Notes under the pieces: model-generated
Databases searched by the model: none
Seen by the model: the letters and a program-made list of their open reading frames with translations, nothing else
What the model was told of the DNA's origin: nothing
Part shown: piece after piece, positions 61,718-64,000 of the stretch
Numbering within the stretch: position 1 is the first letter of the stretch
How the letters are laid out: each line of letters starts with the position of its first letter
Translations under genes and position numbers: made by a program
NCBI GenBank assembly: GCA_022496185.1
Contig: WTXG01000001.1
Coordinates: 868,001-932,000 of the forward strand
Length of the DNA stretch: 64,000 bases
Origin: Multifurca ochricompacta
Taxonomy: Eukaryota; Basidiomycota; Agaricomycetes; Russulales; Russulaceae
Direction of reading: 5' to 3'

Positions 61718-62494
61718 CTAGTAGCCAAGAGAAGTGAGCTTCTCAAATGATGTCGAATTATCGGCGACCGCCTTTTGACGAAGCTTAATCGCAGCAAGCT
61801 GAAAAGGAAAGACTGAGAACAGTGCATAACACAGGTTAACATAATCACTCACCTTGCGTTCATGAAAGGCCTTTGCTCTGATCTTCCTCTTCTCCTCCAG
61901 GCGGTCAACAACATCCTTGTAGCCCCAACCAACTTCGTGGGAGAGGCGCTAAGAATTGATGAGTCGCTACAGTGACTCCTGAACTAAGGGTTGCCATACC
62001 TTCACTGTGCAGTACTTCCGCCCTGGCTTCAACCGAAGGACCCGTAAAGCCTCCGGCACTACCATACGCTTCTTCCTGTCATAGGGCGGGGGGACACCCT
62101 CGAAGAGTTTCAAGCGTTCAAGGGCAGCAGTACCGCGGGGGGTCTTGTGAGGAACCATGCCCCTGATAGCACGGAACAAGATTTTGGACGGAGCACGGTG
62201 GTGGAAAGGACCAGATTTTTTGGGGTTTACAATATGGCGTTTGTGAAGGAAGTTGTGGTAGCGGAGCTTGAGAAATGAACAAATATGTTAGGTTATCTTG
62301 CAAATGATTGTGGAACATAGCAGACAACGACACACCTTGTTACGGAAGAAGCTGCCAGAGATGTTGATATCTTCACATCGTACAACAACAATCTTCTGGC
62401 CATTAAGGATCTGCTTGGATAAAATAGAGGCCAGCCGACCGAGCAGGTGGCCCTTGCCGTCGATGATGATGGGGGTGGAAGAGATGGTGGCCAT
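61718..62494 (-). CDS. RPL16: 60S ribosomal protein L16 (uL13, L13a)
   Basis: uL13 is a core large-subunit protein. ATG 62492-62494 gives [20 protein letters not shown], then [20 protein letters not shown] and [13 protein letters not shown]. The next exon starts [20 protein letters not shown], then [40 protein letters not shown] and [16 protein letters not shown]. The last exons encode [20 protein letters not shown] and end [14 protein letters not shown] 61718-61720. It is convergent with cyclin H and divergent from ACP. Confidence 0.95.
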
Positions 62495-62824
62495 AAGGAA
62501 TCTGAGAAGAATGATTAACGATATAGAATGTCCTATACGATTGACGCTAACCTGAAAAAAAAAAGAGAAGGTGGTGAGAGAAAGGCGGAGGTGCGCCAAG
62601 TTGTTGTGTTGTGTTGGTTGCGCGTATGTATTCTCCTTTGCAACTGCAACTGCGAGCGAAGCGGAGGACAGAGGGGGTGACAATTAGCCACAGCCACAGT
62701 GACAGCCGTGACATAAACTACATAGTTATAATCCGGCAATTTCCTGGGGGAGGGGAAGGGGAAAATCCCCGTTCTTCGGCTCGGCAGGGACCGTCCGGAG
62801 CGGTGCGAAGCGAACCAGAACTCA

Positions 62825-62895
62825 TCACCAGGCTCACCACCAGCTCCACCAGCTCACTACCAGCTCACCACCAGCTCACACCAGCTCAACACCCC
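62825..62895. repeat. CACCAGCTC-type imperfect tandem repeat
   Basis: Seven or so copies of a 9-11 bp unit (CACCAGCTCAC with variation) end about 25 bp before the ACP start codon, on the CT-rich promoter or 5' UTR. Confidence 0.85.
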
Positions 62896-62921
62896 TTCAC
62901 ACAAAAAGAGAAAACATTCTC

Positions 62922-63518
62922 ATGTCGTTCATTCATCTTGCTCTTCGTAGTACAGCCTCGCGCCATCTTGCATCCTCTTCTCTCTCTAGACTTTACCAGA
63001 GTCGTATTCCACAGCGTGCAGCTTTCTCCGCGGCTAGCTCTCTCGACAGAGCCCAGATTGAGAAGCGTGTTCTGGATGTTTTAAGAACTTTCGAAAAAGT
63101 CGGCCACGAAAAATCGGTTCGTGCGCAGATGTAATTCCCACAGTTGCTTACAGTTGCTCGTAGATCAAGCCCTCCGCCTCTTTCACTGATGATTTGGCGC
63201 TGGACAGCTTGGACGCAGTCGAAGTTGTTATGGCAGTAGAAGAGGTCCGGTTTGGTGCTCTCTTTTATTCCCTTCACTCTTTAAAAAGGCATTCGCCTTG
63301 TGTGTTTTTAGGAGTTTTCTATTGAGATCCCTGATGCTGAGGCGGATGCTATTCAAACGGTGCAGCAAGGCGAGTCATATGTTTTGCACTTTTCTGGCAA
63401 TGTGATAACATAGTCTTTACTCCTTAGCGATTGACTACATTGCCAAGACTCCAGAAGGTACGTAGAAGCTAATCAGTCACTGACCCCATGAATAACATAT
63501 GCCCATCTAGCTCGCTGA
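62922..63518 (+). CDS. ACP1: Mitochondrial acyl carrier protein
   Basis: Mitochondrial ACP carries chains for lipoate precursor synthesis and is a subunit of complex I and iron-sulfur assembly. The presequence is Arg/Ser-rich (SFIHLALRSTASRHLASSSL). The fold begins QIEKRVLDVLRTFEKVGHEK and the phosphopantetheine Ser is in LALDSLDAVEVVMAVEE, then FSIEIPDAEADAIQTVQQ and AIDYIAKTPE. The intron before AIDYI (63370-63427) has a GC donor (AAG|GCGAGT). The end is ambiguous: a final intron (GTACGT to CATCTAG) gives PEAR and stop 63516-63518; without it PEGT and stop at 63463-63465. Confidence 0.92.
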
Positions 63519-64000
63519 CAATTTCGCTTACTTTACGTTCCATCGCCCCTCCAAATTTCATCCCTGCTATTGTTTCATGCCATTAGAAATCTGAATAGCG
63601 CAGTCTCTGCAGCAAGACTGCGAATTGTCCCTGAACATATGCACCTTTCACGCAGGCGTCGATGATTATATTCCCTATAATTGAATCATCATGGGCTAAA
63701 TTAGAACACCGAGTCCGCAGCGGCACCCAAGCATGTTTAGTGTGATACAGATTCACTGAGAGACATCAACCCCACTGACGTTGCTATTGTTTCTATGACG
63801 CCTCTTTTTATAACGACAGCCTTCTGCGCTACAGGTTCAGTTTTTCGCATCGTAGCGATGACTTGCAGAACGCAGGTGGCAAGGGCCCTTTCTGGTTCGA
63901 CCCAAAGCATACCACCTTTCATATGCTTTGGACTTTGACAAAGATTTCTCGTAGGAGGATTGGGTTTCATTTTTATGAGTGAGATTTTGAAAGGATACAA
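63519..64000. other. Distal region without identified gene
   Basis: A minus-strand ORF of 87 codons (63737-64000) runs to the window edge without recognisable features. It may be an exon of a gene beyond the edge, or chance. Confidence 0.35.

Overview
The window reads as nuclear DNA of a filamentous basidiomycete, most likely an Agaricomycete. About 30 closely packed genes lie on both strands. Coding sequence is cut by many short introns, mostly about 50-90 bp, and protein families match fungal housekeeping genes. I saw no bacterial-type operon, CRISPR array, prophage, intact transposon, rRNA or convincing tRNA. Gene spans below run from start codon to stop codon and include introns; only splice junctions named in the text were worked out base by base.

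Layout. 1-9.1 kb: a coiled-coil protein cut by the window edge, SLX9, a YML018C/SLC35F-type transporter, a membrane protein resembling SRF1, a NIP30/FAM192 protein and the splicing factor ES2. 9.6-16.5 kb: NudE, exosome subunit CSL4, pyruvate dehydrogenase E2 and KAE1. 16.5-25.2 kb: a GT8 glycosyltransferase, ribosomal protein S28, a gene-poor 1.2 kb, lipoyl synthase, a CMC1-type protein, PEX11 and fumarase. 25.5-42.4 kb: a plus-strand run of INO80, a DHX29/57-type helicase, RNA polymerase III subunit RPC5 and two proteins I do not recognise. 43-54 kb: a J-domain protein, a GPI-anchored cupredoxin, an unknown multi-pass membrane protein, a LIM protein and a SAP-domain protein. 54-64 kb: a FUS3/KSS1-type MAP kinase, ribosomal protein L22, CBF5, a gene-poor 1.6 kb, cyclin H, ribosomal protein L16 (L13a) and mitochondrial acyl carrier protein.

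How the genes relate. Many neighbours are divergent and share a short promoter: the SRF1-like gene with NIP30, CSL4 with E2, lipoyl synthase with CMC1, PEX11 with fumarase, LIM with SAP, RPL22 with CBF5, RPL16 with ACP. Mitochondrial carbon and lipoate functions recur (E2, lipoyl synthase, ACP, fumarase, CMC1), as do ribosome and RNA functions (SLX9, CSL4, KAE1, RPS28, RPC5, RPL22, CBF5, RPL16). This is not a co-regulated cluster in the secondary-metabolite sense.

The most useful observations concern gene structure. Three genes have a first coding exon that is just the ATG. Four introns in conserved genes use GC instead of GT at the donor site. Several conserved genes show an apparent single-base deficit, which suggests homopolymer indels in the assembly. 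I found no clear undescribed biological system; the real unknowns are the orphan proteins and the two gene-poor stretches.
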